A stretch of 64,000 nt of DNA from Metellina segmentata (taxonomy: Eukaryota; Arthropoda; Arachnida; Araneae; Tetragnathidae), in the NCBI GenBank assembly GCA_947359465.1, contig OX375872.1:13799018-13863017 (forward strand). Direction: 5' to 3'. A model generated the notes under the pieces. That model was given only the letters and a program-made list of their open reading frames with translations, was not told where the DNA came from and did not search any database. A program made the translations under genes and the position numbers. This document shows, piece after piece, positions 29,906 to 42,900 of this stretch (position 1 is its first letter; every line of letters starts with the position of its first letter).

Positions 29906-30804
29906 TTATATACATAAAGAAATAAGAATAAACACGTGGATGAAATAAAACAATAAAAATTTGAAATTTTTTAGTCGTATTCCTTGTGCTGAAGTGTTTA
30001 AAAGTGCTTTATAAACAACCATAAAAAGTTTGAAGAATGTATCTCAAGTAGTTATTGAGTAAAGTGCTCCCAAACATGAAAAAAGTATGTTCCGAGACGT
30101 ACGTTGTGCTAATAGTGGATCTATTTTAAAAACTAAAAATACTTCCATTTAACAGATTTCTACAAATGAGGTATCGTTATAAAGAGGACAATTAAAATTT
30201 TCATAAACACTATTAGAATTCATGTGTGTGTAAATTCTTTTAACCCCAAAAGAACCCCATCACGATCTGTAAATCATACGAATAAAACATGCTAAGGAAG
30301 AAAAGAATTGTCTCCCCTGAATTCATGTTTCTTGATCGGAAACGAATCACACGAATCTTATTGGCTTCTCTCGCTCTCGAGTGAACTTCACTGCTCTGCA
30401 GTTTCAGTGTCCTCCCTCGGGCTGACATGTGGATTAGAAATGGGGCAAGCGGCAGGCCTTGCTTTTGACCTAGGACATCGGCAGACAAACATCGAATTTC
30501 CACCTAATGACTAACGTACTCGCAACTGTTTTCACTCGCGGCTTTTGTTTCGCAAGTCACAGGTTGCGGTTTCTTCTCCCCCCCCACACTCTCGATAGTA
30601 ATTACTTTCCGTCTTCATTGGATGGAAGGGGTAGTGGGTGTTACGCAAGCGCGGATTGGTGTAGGTTCGCTTTGCAGATCGGGACGGCGTAGGTGGTTTG
30701 CAAAGTCGCGTAATCGCTGGGGAACTGCAACATGTAGCGTAACCAGCGTCAGCGTTGCAAAGCGTCGTCTTTGCGACATCACGCGATCAGTGTAATCCAG
30801 TGTT
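29906..30804. other. Intergenic; GC-richer segment at 30300-30800
   Basis: 29906-30300 is AT-rich and featureless. 30300-30800 is markedly more CpG-rich, with repeated GCG-containing words (AAGTCGCGTAATCGC, AGCGTCAGCGTTGC). It could be an old element end or part of a promoter region between the two divergent genes; neither is proven. Confidence 0.35.
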
Positions 30805-30965
30805 CGCGTCGGCGTGGTCTGGAAGTTTGGAGAGTGGAGTGCCAGTTCAGGTGTTGAACTCGTCATCTGACCGTGGTTACAACTTACGCGGTGTTGTCCT
30901 CGGATATTCCCCTTGGCGATTTTTTCCCAGACCATTGCCGATAGCCCGTTGTGTTGCTTCAGTCC
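30805..30965 (+). mobile_element. SINE body fragment without its tRNA-like head
   Basis: It matches the common SINE body from GTGGTCTGGAAGTTTGGAG to AGCCCGTTGTGTTGCTTCAG. The head is replaced by unrelated GC-rich sequence. Confidence 0.65.
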
Positions 30966-31614
30966 GTCTTTTAAAACTCATTCAAAATTCAGATTAAAAA
31001 CCATATTACACAAATATTCCCTACATAATATTTCAATTAAAACTTTCAATTTAATACAAATATGCAACTTTAAAACTTAAATACAACAATCCAATCCATC
31101 TTAAATCCCTTTCGGTCTTTAAGGTTTCATTTGAATGACTATCCCTGTTAAGAACAATTGGATTCCACCAACCCTTTCAACTACAGAACAGTTCCGCAGT
31201 AAACAACACAAGTCTCCCCTGAGTACGACAATAAGATACTCGAGCCTGTTTCCCATCGTTAAAGACAAGAGCAGCGCTCGAACATCGTTCTCTCCGGAGA
31301 AATTCCCTTCTGTTGGTCACTTTCGATAATGAAACTGGATTCATTTCCTGACCGAAAAGCAAAGTCGGTCAAAGACCTCGGAGGGTCAAATTCACGCTGA
31401 ACCCAATCTGGAAGCTGTCTCCACGTATGATTTACGCGGCCCACAAGAACAACTATCCCAGCGGATAAAAACCCTCACGATTACGCAGTACTGTCGTTCC
31501 TTCTGCCCACTGCCCCATGAAATGGTATGGGACAGCCCTTTTCTGTGTGATTAACTCCTCGAGATTTACTATTCGGTTGATTGTGAAGAGTATAAGCCCC
31601 TACGCGTCACTAAT
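30966..31614. other. Intergenic sequence, nothing recognised
   Basis: No gene, repeat or RNA that I can support. Short frames on both strands lack family resemblance. Confidence 0.5.
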
Positions 31615-32095
31615 ATGTAAGAAATAAACACCTGGAATCGACTGGTGAACCGCGGGGGCAGTCCAAAATGTTTACAGATCTCTGATTAGTTTTGATACCC
31701 TGTGACTACCTCTTGGATTCCTCTTTACTCCTGATTAATCCTCGATATTTTACTATTCGTTTCATTGTGAGCCCTTTCCTCCTTTGGAGTGATAGTGACT
31801 ATCTCTTGAAGTTCCTTTTACTCCTTGGTTAATCCTCGAAATGTAATATTCGCGTCATTGTGAGCACTGTGAGTACTTTCACTTTTGGAGTGCTCCGTGA
31901 CTACCTCTTGAAGTTACTTTTACTATGTGGTTAATCCTCGAAACTAAACATTTGTTTTATTGTGATCCTTTCCACTTTTGTTATGCTTGTGATTACCTCT
32001 TGGAGTTAGTTTCTTTTTCTCCATGGTTAATCCGTTAATCCTCGAATTTAATATTCACTCCATTGTGAGCCGTGTGAGCCCACACTTATTATATA
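31615..32095. repeat. ~115-bp tandem array upstream of the channel gene, part 1
   Basis: Units carry GTGACTACCTCTTGAAGTT, CTTTTACTCCTTGGTTAATC, CCTCGAAATNTAATATTCG and CATTGTGAGC. The array resumes at 32690 after an R1-like LINE fragment. Confidence 0.7.
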
Positions 32096-32103
32096 ACAAT
32101 ACG

Positions 32104-32620
32104 GAAATTTGTTTAGGCTGGATTAAAGCTCATGAGTATTACGACGGAAACGAAGAAGCAGATGGATTAGCAAAAGTCAACAACGGAATACATAGATGAA
32201 GAGGTGAAATGGCTCAAGAACCATTGCAGAAGGGAAACCACTAGCTGGCTACTTGCTGAGTGGCAGAATGAATGGGACGAAGGGGAAACAGGCAGGACGG
32301 TGCATGATGTGTTACCAAGAGTGTCACTAAAAACTACAAGTTGGACAAAAGAAGAGATACTCTTCTTCACAGGCCATGGCCCTATCCCATCTTACATAAC
32401 GAGGTTTAAGAAAATAAAGTCTGAAAACTGCTCCTGTAGTGAAATTGGCACACCTATACATTACATCACAGTTTGCCCTCCTACTGCCTCATGGCATATG
32501 AGGACGCTTGCCGACCTCCCTAAAATCGCATGGCTCAGGAACAAGGGCTCGAGGGTTAAAATTATTAACATGGTGAGATTCATTGAGAATCATCAGGAAT
32601 TTAATATCCTAAGATACTAA
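32104..32620 (+). pseudogene. RNase H region of an R1/I-type LINE, fragment
   Basis: One frame gives CLGWIKAHEYYDGNEEADGL, an RNase H segment with the conserved Asp. After a frame change another gives FFTGHGPIPSYITRFKK and CSCSEIGTPIHYITVCPPT, the C-terminal Cys-rich region of R1-like ORF2 proteins, to a stop at 32620. No reverse transcriptase part is present. Confidence 0.72.
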
Positions 32621-32689
32621 GAAAAACGAACTTTCCCCTCTGTATATAGCTCTTTAACTTCGATAATCTGAAATAAACACCCAGAATCA

Positions 32690-33190
32690 ACTGGGGACAA
32701 CATATTTCGGATTGTCCAGAACATTTATATATATCCAATTAATTTTAATATCCTGTATTTACCTTTTGGTATTTTACTCCATAGTTAATACACAGGATTT
32801 ACTATTCGGTTAGTAGAGAATTGGGTGAGCTCTTTAGGTAAATAATCTGCTATAGACAAGCACTCAGAACAAACAAGTATTTACGTCTTCTGGGCTATCC
32901 AAAACATTTACAGATCGTGGATTAATTTTTGATATCCTGGGACTACCTCTTGAAGTCCCTTTTACACCACGTGATTAATCCTCGAGATTTACTATTCAGT
33001 ACACACATTGTAAACCTTTAAAACCTTGTAAAACATGTGTAAACCTTTTATCACCTTTAATTTGCTAGAAATAATTACCTAGAATCAATTCATGTTCTTG
33101 GCTGCACGGAATATTTTCAGACCTCTCATAAGTTTTGGTATTCTGTGATTACCTCTGAATAACATTTGCTACGTGACTGATCATCGAGTC
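32690..33190. repeat. ~115-bp tandem array, part 2
   Basis: Diverged units with AAACATTTACAGATC, TTTTGATATCCTG, GACTACCTCTTGAAGTCCC and GTGATTAATCCTCGAG, continuing the 31615 array. Confidence 0.65.
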
Positions 33191-33781
33191 TATCGATAAA
33201 TTCAACCGACAGTTAATTGAAATTAATTAGTTTTCACAAGTACAACTAACCAAATTTCCTTAAACTTAATAACTTAATGCTTCACACAGTTTAATAGTTT
33301 AAAAAACTTTTTGACAAATTGAGGCACAATGAGACAGTGGAAGCAGAAAAACCCTAGGAACGTTTATTGAATTTTACCATAGAACAATAACGAAAGGGAT
33401 GGACGAAACAGACCCATTGTGAGTGAGAATATCGAAAAAGCTCACTCGCAAAATCATTGTCTGGTGTGAAAAGCACGATAAATTTCTTTCATTTCCAATT
33501 CACGGCCCCCTCTGTTTTCAAAGAGCCTAGCGTTGCATGGAAACCATAAGCACTTAAACAACAAGTATTTTGCACTTTAAAAGTTTAATAATGCTTATTC
33601 AGTAAATAATGCATTTCCTCCCTTGTCTACACATACATCACTTATACATATCAATATCATCAAGCAAAAGCGAAAAGTAGATGTGTTGGTTTGTCGCATT
33701 AAAGTCATTTCTTGCAACAGAGGACTAATTTCTAACTTGACTATCGAAGCAAGTCACCACTCAATTGATTTTGATTTTGAA
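33191..33781 (+). other. Presumed promoter / 5' UTR region of the channel gene
   Basis: Sequence directly upstream of the channel ATG. The coding frame stays open back to about 33623, but the Kozak-like AAATG at 33782 starts the recognisable protein. No TATA box or initiator was convincing. Confidence 0.35.
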
Positions 33782-33981
33782 ATGTCTAAATCATCGAAGA
33801 GACAAGATTATGGTCTAAAATTTGTTAGATTTTTAGTAATTCTAATATGCTTAGCAGGATTTTTGTATCAGGCAATGGAGTTCATGGAGCTATACTGGAA
33901 GTATCCCACTGTTGTAGATATGCAGCAGTCTGAGCCCTCGTATCTCGATATACCGGCATTCACATTTTGCAACTCTATCGG
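33782..33981 (+). CDS. Channel exon 1 (N-terminus, TM1, start of ectodomain)
   Basis: [11 protein letters not shown] is followed by [20 protein letters not shown] (TM1) and [10 protein letters not shown], the family motif after TM1, then IPAFTFCNS, the N..aFtfCN element. The donor is CGG|GTGAGT, leaving phase 2. Confidence 0.88.
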
Positions 33982-36900
33982 GTGAGTCGCCAGTTTTCTT
34001 TCATTGCCCTTTCATCTGGATCATCTGGCGTAGCCAGAGAGTGTTGGTATCTAATATTTTTAAGTACAAACAAAATACTATACACGGGTCATTCCATTAC
34101 TCCTCGTCGCACAGTTGGTAAACGGTCCTTAAGTTTCCTTTCCTATTGATTACGTTGTACAGTTAACGTGACCATAATATACAGATACTTGCCGTTGTAC
34201 TTGTATACTTGCTTAAGTCGGAAGTGCTTGCAAATAAACACGTACTGACTCTCTCTTGTTGTAACGTGTTGTCTTGTTTGTCGACCAATCAGTTTTAAAT
34301 CGCATTATACAGAGGGGTAATTCTCAAAAGGTGGGAACAAGACACATTTTATAACTTTAAGCTTTGACAGCAAGTAAATTTAATTCTTAAAATTATTACT
34401 TTTTCTCTAATGGTTTTTAGTTCTGTTCAGATACAAGAATTAGTATGATTTATTACAACAGTTTGATATAAATATCCTTAAAATTAAATTCTTTAGTTAA
34501 AAATGTCGGATTTTCGAACAGTTAACTGAACAGTACATCACCAGGCAATAAATTCTAATGTGTTTTCCAGAATCGCAGAAAAAAATGAATAGAGTATAAC
34601 GATAGTTTGTTTACTATTTTGATCAGTAGATGGCATCATTAGTTTAAAAGTTTGAAGAATTAACAAAGAAATAATGTTAAGTCATTAAGCATGTTTCGCG
34701 CTGTTAAAAAGTAACGATCAATATAACTCTATACCTGAAGCAAAATATGTATTGGTAAGTACTTTAAACTGCATTTATTTGTCTTTAAAATAACTTCTTT
34801 TTTGTGTTTTTTTGTGGGTGGAATTTTTATGTGTTTTTCTGCATTATCTTTGCCGTAAACATACATTTCTTATTTTTAAAATTGCGATGTAAAATTACGT
34901 AACGATCGAATTGCCGATTTAATTTTGTTACGAAGGTGCCGATGTCCCAAAACATAAAAAAAACATTAATTACAATCTCTTTTCATCAGATTAATAGTTT
35001 TTTTATCGAAAAATAAAGTGAATTTAGCAGATACAATATGAATACCATTACTAGGCAAGTGTCCGGGAACGTGTAATGATCGATATCTAATGGCGACGTC
35101 GTCGATCGTTACTTAATTTTGGCCGTGATGTAGCAACAATCTGAATAAAATTGTAAATAATTTCGATATTTTTTTGTTTTAAATAATTTTTTTTCTGCTT
35201 TAAGACTGTAATGATCCTTTAAAAATTTTTTAAAGATGAAACTTAAATTTTTAGAAAGTTTTTTTTCCTGATTAATTTTATAGGGGAGGGGGGAATTATA
35301 ACTTTCCAGGAGTTTTCAAGGATAAAGTTATTTTTATTTTATGCTCATGTTTTCTTTTTTGTATGAGTAAACATATATTATTTAAAAAATCACAAAAATC
35401 AACCAAACCCCAAATTTTTGGAATGAATAATAAAACTTACAGAATTAAACAAATCTATGATTTAACAATCTGGAAAAACAAAATTCTAATTTTGAAATAT
35501 TCAAATCTACTCTAATTTTAAAACATTGACAATTTAGAACTAATGACTGATGTCATATTTCTCTATACTAGTAGACATTAAAATATACACTGACGAGCCA
35601 AAACATTATGACCATCCCCACATTTTTCAATGAAGTCTGGATGACGTGGAGGGCACTTGATTAAGTGAGAATGGTATTTAACTGCTGCTGGAGAATGTAA
35701 GTAATCATTCTTGCACTTACTTTTGCGAGTGATTGGAAAGGCTGCTGATCTAAGCGAATTTGATAGAGGGCAGATCGTAATGGCCCGAAGACTCGGAACG
35801 AGTATCGCCGAAACTGCACGACTGGTAGGTTGTTCACGATCTGCCGTTGTTAGTATTCATGCAAAGTGGATAAATGACGGTGACACCAGCATTAGACGCC
35901 AATGTGTTGGTCGTCCACGCCTCATCAAAGAAAAAGGACGTCGGAGTCTGTCCCGCTTGGTAAAGCAAAATCGGCGCGAGACAGTGGCTCCGGGGACAGC
36001 CCAATACAATGCAGGTTCAAGCGCAAGTGTTTCAGAACACACAGTTCAGCGGACACTGTTGGATGTGGGACTGTGCAGCAAACGTCCCACTCGTGTGTCT
36101 CTGTTGACGATGCGTCATCATCAACTACGCCTACAGTGGCCCCGGGAACATCGAGACTGGACCATGGATGAGTGGAAGAGAGTTGCCTGGTCAGATGAAT
36201 CCCGATTTCTTATTGATCACGTCGATGGTGGTGTCAGGGTTCGCCGTCTGTCAGGCGAACAGTTGCTCCCCTCTTCTACAGCAGGTCATACACAGGCTGG
36301 TGGTGGCAGTTTTATGCTTTGGGGGACGTTCTCATGGGCAACTCTGGGACCCGTAGTTGTGGTAGAACAGACCATGAAATCTGCGAACTATCTGAACATC
36401 GTTGCGGATCAGTTGCACCCTTAAATTTCGTCTTCCCAATTGGAAATGGAATCTTCCAGCATGACAACGCCCTATGTCACAAGGCTCGGATTGTGTTGGA
36501 GTGGTTCGAGGAGCATACTAATGAATTCCGCTTAACGTCCTGGCCACCTAACTCGCCGGATGTTTATCCGATAGAGCTCATTTGGGGTTTCATGGAGCGG
36601 CAGCTCAGCGCTCAAACACCACCATGTCCGAATATCTCGACTTTGCGTGACCGCTGCTTAGACATTTGGTACAACCTGTCTCCAGTCATGTACCAAGAAC
36701 TTGTGGCATCTATGCATAAAAGTTTGAGTAAAAGATTTTTAGACTACACATTTTTAACGTGAATACGTCTTTATAATCGGAACACTATTGAGGGCATGCA
36801 TGAAAGTCGAGCGTCACAAAAATGTGGTACAAGTGTTTTATCTTATGATTTCAGAACTAGAAGAGAAACTTGAAAAGGATGTCCATACTAGATATGACTT

Positions 36901-39900
36901 TGAACTGAATGCGCAGGCGCACTCAGCGCTGGGCGGGGGTCCACACTATGTCGAAATTATAAGATGCTGGGCTAGCTTTGGGCCAGTGTAACTTTGGACT
37001 GCTTAGTGATGACTGCAAGTGGTGTTATTCGGAAGCTTCTGAAATACGCTACAATCACAAGCTTATAATCACTAAAACTAATAACAAACTGTGTTTTAAT
37101 CGTTCAAAAGTATATTTAACTCATATTTTTAGATCAACTTTTCATTATTGATTAGGTTATTTTAACGTGTCTATTTTGTATTGTTTTCTTATGTGCTGGG
37201 TTTGGAGCAGCTTGTCGATTTTTGGACCTTGCGCCATAAAACCCAAACTAACCTTTTTTTACACGGTTAAATCTTTTAACTCTTTGAGAGGTTCACAAAC
37301 ATCCGTGCCTTATCCCGGATTCCACCCAGGAACCTTTGAATCCAGAAGTAACAATTCGACCATTTTACAGCCTTTGAACAGTTTGTCTGTTTCCATTCGC
37401 ACTGCGAGCTCTGAATTCGTGTAGCGATGTATGCTGTTGAAAATCATTGCGGGGAAGCAACATAAACGATGTTATCGAATAAACAGTCTAAACACGGCGT
37501 TTTTCAGGACACACATTCCTCGATAAAAACGCTTATTTTGGGTCCCTTTACCAACCTTTACAGTTTGGCGACATATTTTCAAAATACTCTGTGTAGTGCA
37601 ACCTGGATTGCCTGGGTCTTAAAAATGTGTCAACGAAAAGTAAGGTAGGTAGGTAATGCCACACTAAAGCAAGCAATTCAACGGGCTATTGGCAACGGTC
37701 TGGGATCGATCCCGAAGGTAAAGATCCTAGGGCAACACCACGTAATTTTGAACCATGGTTCAGAAGACGAGGCAACACCTGAGCTGGCACTCCACCTCTT
37801 CAAACTTCCACACCACACCAACGTGAGGACATTTGATGCCACGACAGAATTAACGTGAATCAGCTCCCGTGTACACAACCGCCTTCGGCTGGATTGAGTT
37901 TCGAATTGGCAACCTTTTGGCCTACTTCGGTCCACGAAAATTAAGGAAAAATAATAGCGAAAATATGAAATGAAGCATACCCCCCCACATATTTCATACT
38001 AGTTTTAAAATGATCTAGAAATAATTCATGCTTTGATGTCTTTTCTAGGTACAATTATGAAACAATTTGCCAAGGATTTGATACTCAGCCTTGCTTGTCT
38101 TCGAGTTTAAACGAAGAACTATCAAATGCGACCTGTAATGATTCAAGTTTTGCACCTGCGTGTTATGATGGACAGGTTCCAGAGGATTTTAGGGTAAGTA
38201 CAAGGATATGAGGAAAATAAACGACATTCACAATAACATTAACTACCGACATTCACAATAACATTAACTACCTACATTCACAATACCATTATGAATTACG
38301 GTTTATAGTTCTACTTTTTTCTTCAGCGAATGGGTTTGATTGGGCGTGCAATAGAATTTGAATGAGGTATTGATTTAAAGGCTACACCATTCAGTTAAAC
38401 CCAATTTAAATGTGTAAGATAATGGTACAATATATTAACGATCCTTTGTAAAAATTGCTAACCAACGACTAATAAATATTAAAATCATATATCATCAATA
38501 CATTTCGGTGGAATCAGTAAGTCACAAGGTTGACTGATTGAGTTCAAATAGAGTTGGACTTGTAGGAATGATTCCATGGATCCGCTTATGAAACGTCGTC
38601 AGGTAATAGACATATACTCAAGGACATCTTTTATTAACACAGAAGAGAAGAACACCCAGGGAGGAATAGAATCTGTGCTGTCTACAACTCGCAGGTTGCT
38701 GTGGGCAAACCCGCTGAGCCACAACACTCCCATAGACATGAAATATAGCTATTGCTGAAAATTGCTAATGAGAAGAGTTTCAAGGAAGGTAGGTAGTTCA
38801 TTAACGTCGACTAGCGCAACACAACGGGCTATTACGAAGAGGAGCTTCCCAAAGCGCTATCAACATTTCGACTATGTGACAGCTCTTGAAAATTGACTTG
38901 GTATTTTATAGCCTCGTTTGGCTTCTTATGACAGGGTAGGTGTGTGGATTTGAAGGTTGCCTAATAGTACAATACCAGGCTCATCCACTTAATTTATTTT
39001 TAATTTTACTAAATGTTTGATATTAACTATCAATGATAGGATAAATCTAGTGTTTATGTGCCACTCATTTTTTGTTACTTATTTTAATAAATAGCTTTAT
39101 AATTTCAGTTCCAAGTCGCTTTCTTTCAAACCAGTTTTTAAAATTCAAGAATTACACACAGGTACATCAATATTTTGTTGAAAATTATAGGCACAACTAC
39201 ACTTGCAATTTATTATTAGTTAAGATAGTTTTACAGAGAGAATGCCCCCCAAAAGGGGGTTTTGAACCAAAAAATATGATATACAGGTGAACTATGATAT
39301 ACAGGGTGTTTAAAAACTTCTTGTAAAAACTGTAATGGGCTAAATGAAACTCAAAATAAAACCGTATTCACATAGGGATGTATGACCACTATGTATCACC
39401 GATATTTGTTTGTAATACCTAGTGATTTTTCATAATTTCAGTTTATTGTTTACAACAAATTCGCAGAAGCTGTCACTATAACTGACAAGGATCATGATAG
39501 ACTTCGGAAAGGCTTAGAGGACTATTTGAAATGCGATATAGAGTTTGCTGGAGAGAGGAGGCCTTGCAAGTAAGGTTCAATACTTTGCTTTTATCTGTCG
39601 TTCATTTTTAGCTAATTGAGAAATAGCTTTTCTTGTTAGGATATGGTTTAACAGCCCGTCAGGCACACACAAAAAACGCGCAAGATACGTCAATTGTAGC
39701 GAATGCATTGATCTCAGGCCGGAGACTAGATACGATCCCCCAAATATTTTTGTTAGACCCACATACCAGATTGGGCCCTCCAAATATTTTTATTAAGCTC
39801 GTAGATCTTACATGACCCGCAGACCAGATACGGCCCTTCAAGTATTCTTCCCTAGACACCCAATGACCCGGCCCACCAATTGTTTTCATCAGGCCAACAG

Positions 39901-42900
39901 ACCATATTTGGCCCCTGCAAATATTTTATCACGTCGGTAGATCAGATACGGCTCTCCAGACAGGTTAGCCCGGCCCACTCTCAACTCGACTCTACCATGG
40001 GATACCGACCTCACTAAGGATTTACGGTAAAAAAATTTCCCGCGCCGTGTAAGATGACTAGATAAGGATGGAGAATAATCTTTTGTGTGACGGAGAAGCA
40101 GAAATTTTGAGTTATTAAATGCACACGCCGGTGCTGCTCTAAATAAATTTTCCTGTGTGGGTTTTACAGAAAAGAGACTGGATTTAAGTATCGTTATTTT
40201 TAGGTGAAAAAAAGTTAATACACCAAGGAATATTTTGCATAAAAAATCGACTGAACTTAAGCCGGTTGCTTAAGTTCAAACTCCCTGGCGGCCACAAATC
40301 GTACGATTTGTACGATCTTTCTTTGTTGCAAGGAATGAACAGCCAGGCGACATGGTTACTTGATGTGGAGTTGAGTTGTGATGGGACAGGTGGTAACATA
40401 TTTACAAATTTGAAGGTGCGTCCAGATACGGCCCTCCAAGTACTTTTTATCCGGCCCTCAGAGGAGATTCCATCCACTGGATAAATTTAAACCTCCAGAT
40501 ACGGCCCTACGAAACGGTTTGCAAAGCCGATTGGAAAAGATTTATCCGATTCGTAGGCCAAATTCGAATCTCCGAAAAGGGTTATCCTGCGCGCTGACCA
40601 GAATATGATACAAGATGTTCTTAAAGGATAATCATTCGTAATAAATAAATATTGAAAAAAGTAGAAAATTGCGAAGCTCTCTCTTTCTCTAGCGGCATTT
40701 TGCAAATAGCTATGTTGAAATTTGAGCAAGCAAATTTTTATTTATCTGATTCGATGTATTACATTTTCTGTTATGTAGTATGGATAATGTCCTGGGTCCA
40801 TTTTACTCAAAGGATGAGCTTCCGCATTACTGCTATAGCATCTATTCCCTCTGGGGAAACCCAGATAAGCCACGAGAGCGTATACAGAAAGGCGCAAGTA
40901 AGTATAATTAGAAATCATTCCAGCATATCAGTTTTAAAGTCCCGTGCATTTGTAACCTTAACCTCTAACTTTTAAAAGAGAAACTTTGAGCTTTAAAGGA
41001 CAAAAGTTGTCAGCAGAAGTTTCATCGACACAAATATACCCAAATATGCACCATGATGGCGTATTGGAAAATGATAAACTTAATTAACACCCATAACAAA
41101 GAATTTAATTTACAAAAACGTATACAAGTCGTGCACAAAAATCAAAATGTCTTAATCTTCATTGGCGAGTGGCGTGAGCATTATAGGAGCAGAGATCGGA
41201 TAAATTTATCACGGCGCAAATCAGATTATAACAAACTGATCATATCCCTCGAATTCCACTAAACTTCCTTTTAAAAGAAATTCCGAATTAGAAAAATTAC
41301 GGTTAAGGCAAAAATTAAACTTCCGAAAAACATGAATTGATTCAGAAACATGTGATTCAGAAAAAGTTGCACGTGCAATAGATATAAACGAAACACATCA
41401 TCTTGGGCCTATAAAAAGGTTACCATACTCAATCTACATTTATATTTCCTCTATGATTCTACATTTTAAGAAAGACGAGGGTGTCAAAAATAATCAGCAC
41501 TTTCGCTGTAACGTATCTTTAGGATCGTCACACTGTCTTCTGCGTATGCAAGCTTAAAGTGGATATTTCTGTGGTGACGTTACAGAAGTTTAACATTGAT
41601 AGCGTCAGTTTTCTTGCTTCTGCTTCAGTGTAAAGATGGCTGCTTCGTTAACAGTGTGCACCAAGGAGGAATAAAGAACAGTGATCCGATTTCTATGGTC
41701 GGAAGGTATGCCAAGGGCTGAAATTCATCGGAGTCTTACAACGCAATACGGGGACAGTGCTCTACCGCGTAGAAGTGTGTATGAGTGGATAGAGAAGCTT
41801 AAAAGGTGACCGGACAAGCGTGATGTACGAAGAAAGAGCATGACGCCTTTTAACCTCCACCACTGAGGAGATTCAGCAAACTTAAGAAATAGAACAGACA
41901 AACCGGCGAGTTACCGTCGACAATGGAGCGTGTTTTCTGCAGATTAGTTAGACAAATAATTGAGCGAAGCGGTGTATAGATGGTTGGGCGACCAACCGAA
42001 AACCATCTTGGAGGGAATACGCAAGCTTATGGACCGCTGGACCAAGTGCGTCGATAAGAAAGGAGACTATGTAGAAAACTGACGAACTTGTTCAATCCAT
42101 ACATATGTATAAATACTTAGATTGAAAAAATAAAGTGAGGATAATATTTGCTTTCCCATGTACATTTAAAAATCCTGACCCACAGTGATTTACTTGGGTC
42201 GGTATATATATTATAGAGCATGTACCCACAAAAATAAAACGATATCAATGTGGCCCATAAGGATTAATGTCTGCCCCTGCCGTTAATAATAATGACGAAA
42301 CTTGTATGTATTGTTTTTTGACTAGGGAGGTCATATTGCTTTACTTGATTTACTTCTCATTATCTTCTATAGTCATGAGGCTCAATTTCTATTTGAACGC
42401 ATCGCTTTCGAATGAACCTGAAGAGAAAAAGATACGTCCGAAGCACAATGTGCCAAGTGCACCTTCAGTACAGATTGCGGTACACTCCCCGTACTTTCTA
42501 CCAAGTCCGTACCTGGAAGGTTTGAACTACCTGGCTGGTAGAGCGTATGAATTGAGAATAACTATGGTATATTTTTACATCATTAATTAATAAGCAATTC
42601 TATGTTGTATTACGTGGTCATATGTATGAGTTTCCTAATACAGGGTGTACGGTTTTACGGTCATGGGACAAACTTGGAGGGGTGGTACAACTTAATAAAA
42701 CATACATTTTTCGTATAGGAATTAGGAATGCGACATCAATGTCTTGAAAACATCGATGTTTTTAAAAAAACATCGATGTATTTAACATCGATGTATTGAA
42801 GTCGATGTTTTTGTAACATCGATGTATTGAAGTCGATGTTTTTGTAACATCGATGTTATACTTGTCGATGTTTTTACGTTGTCGATGTTTTATTTTTGAA

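Noticed and set aside
36763..36991. A 67-residue frame after the Tc1 transposase
   Set aside because: No homology to the usual Tc1 C-terminus and no splice sites; probably chance.
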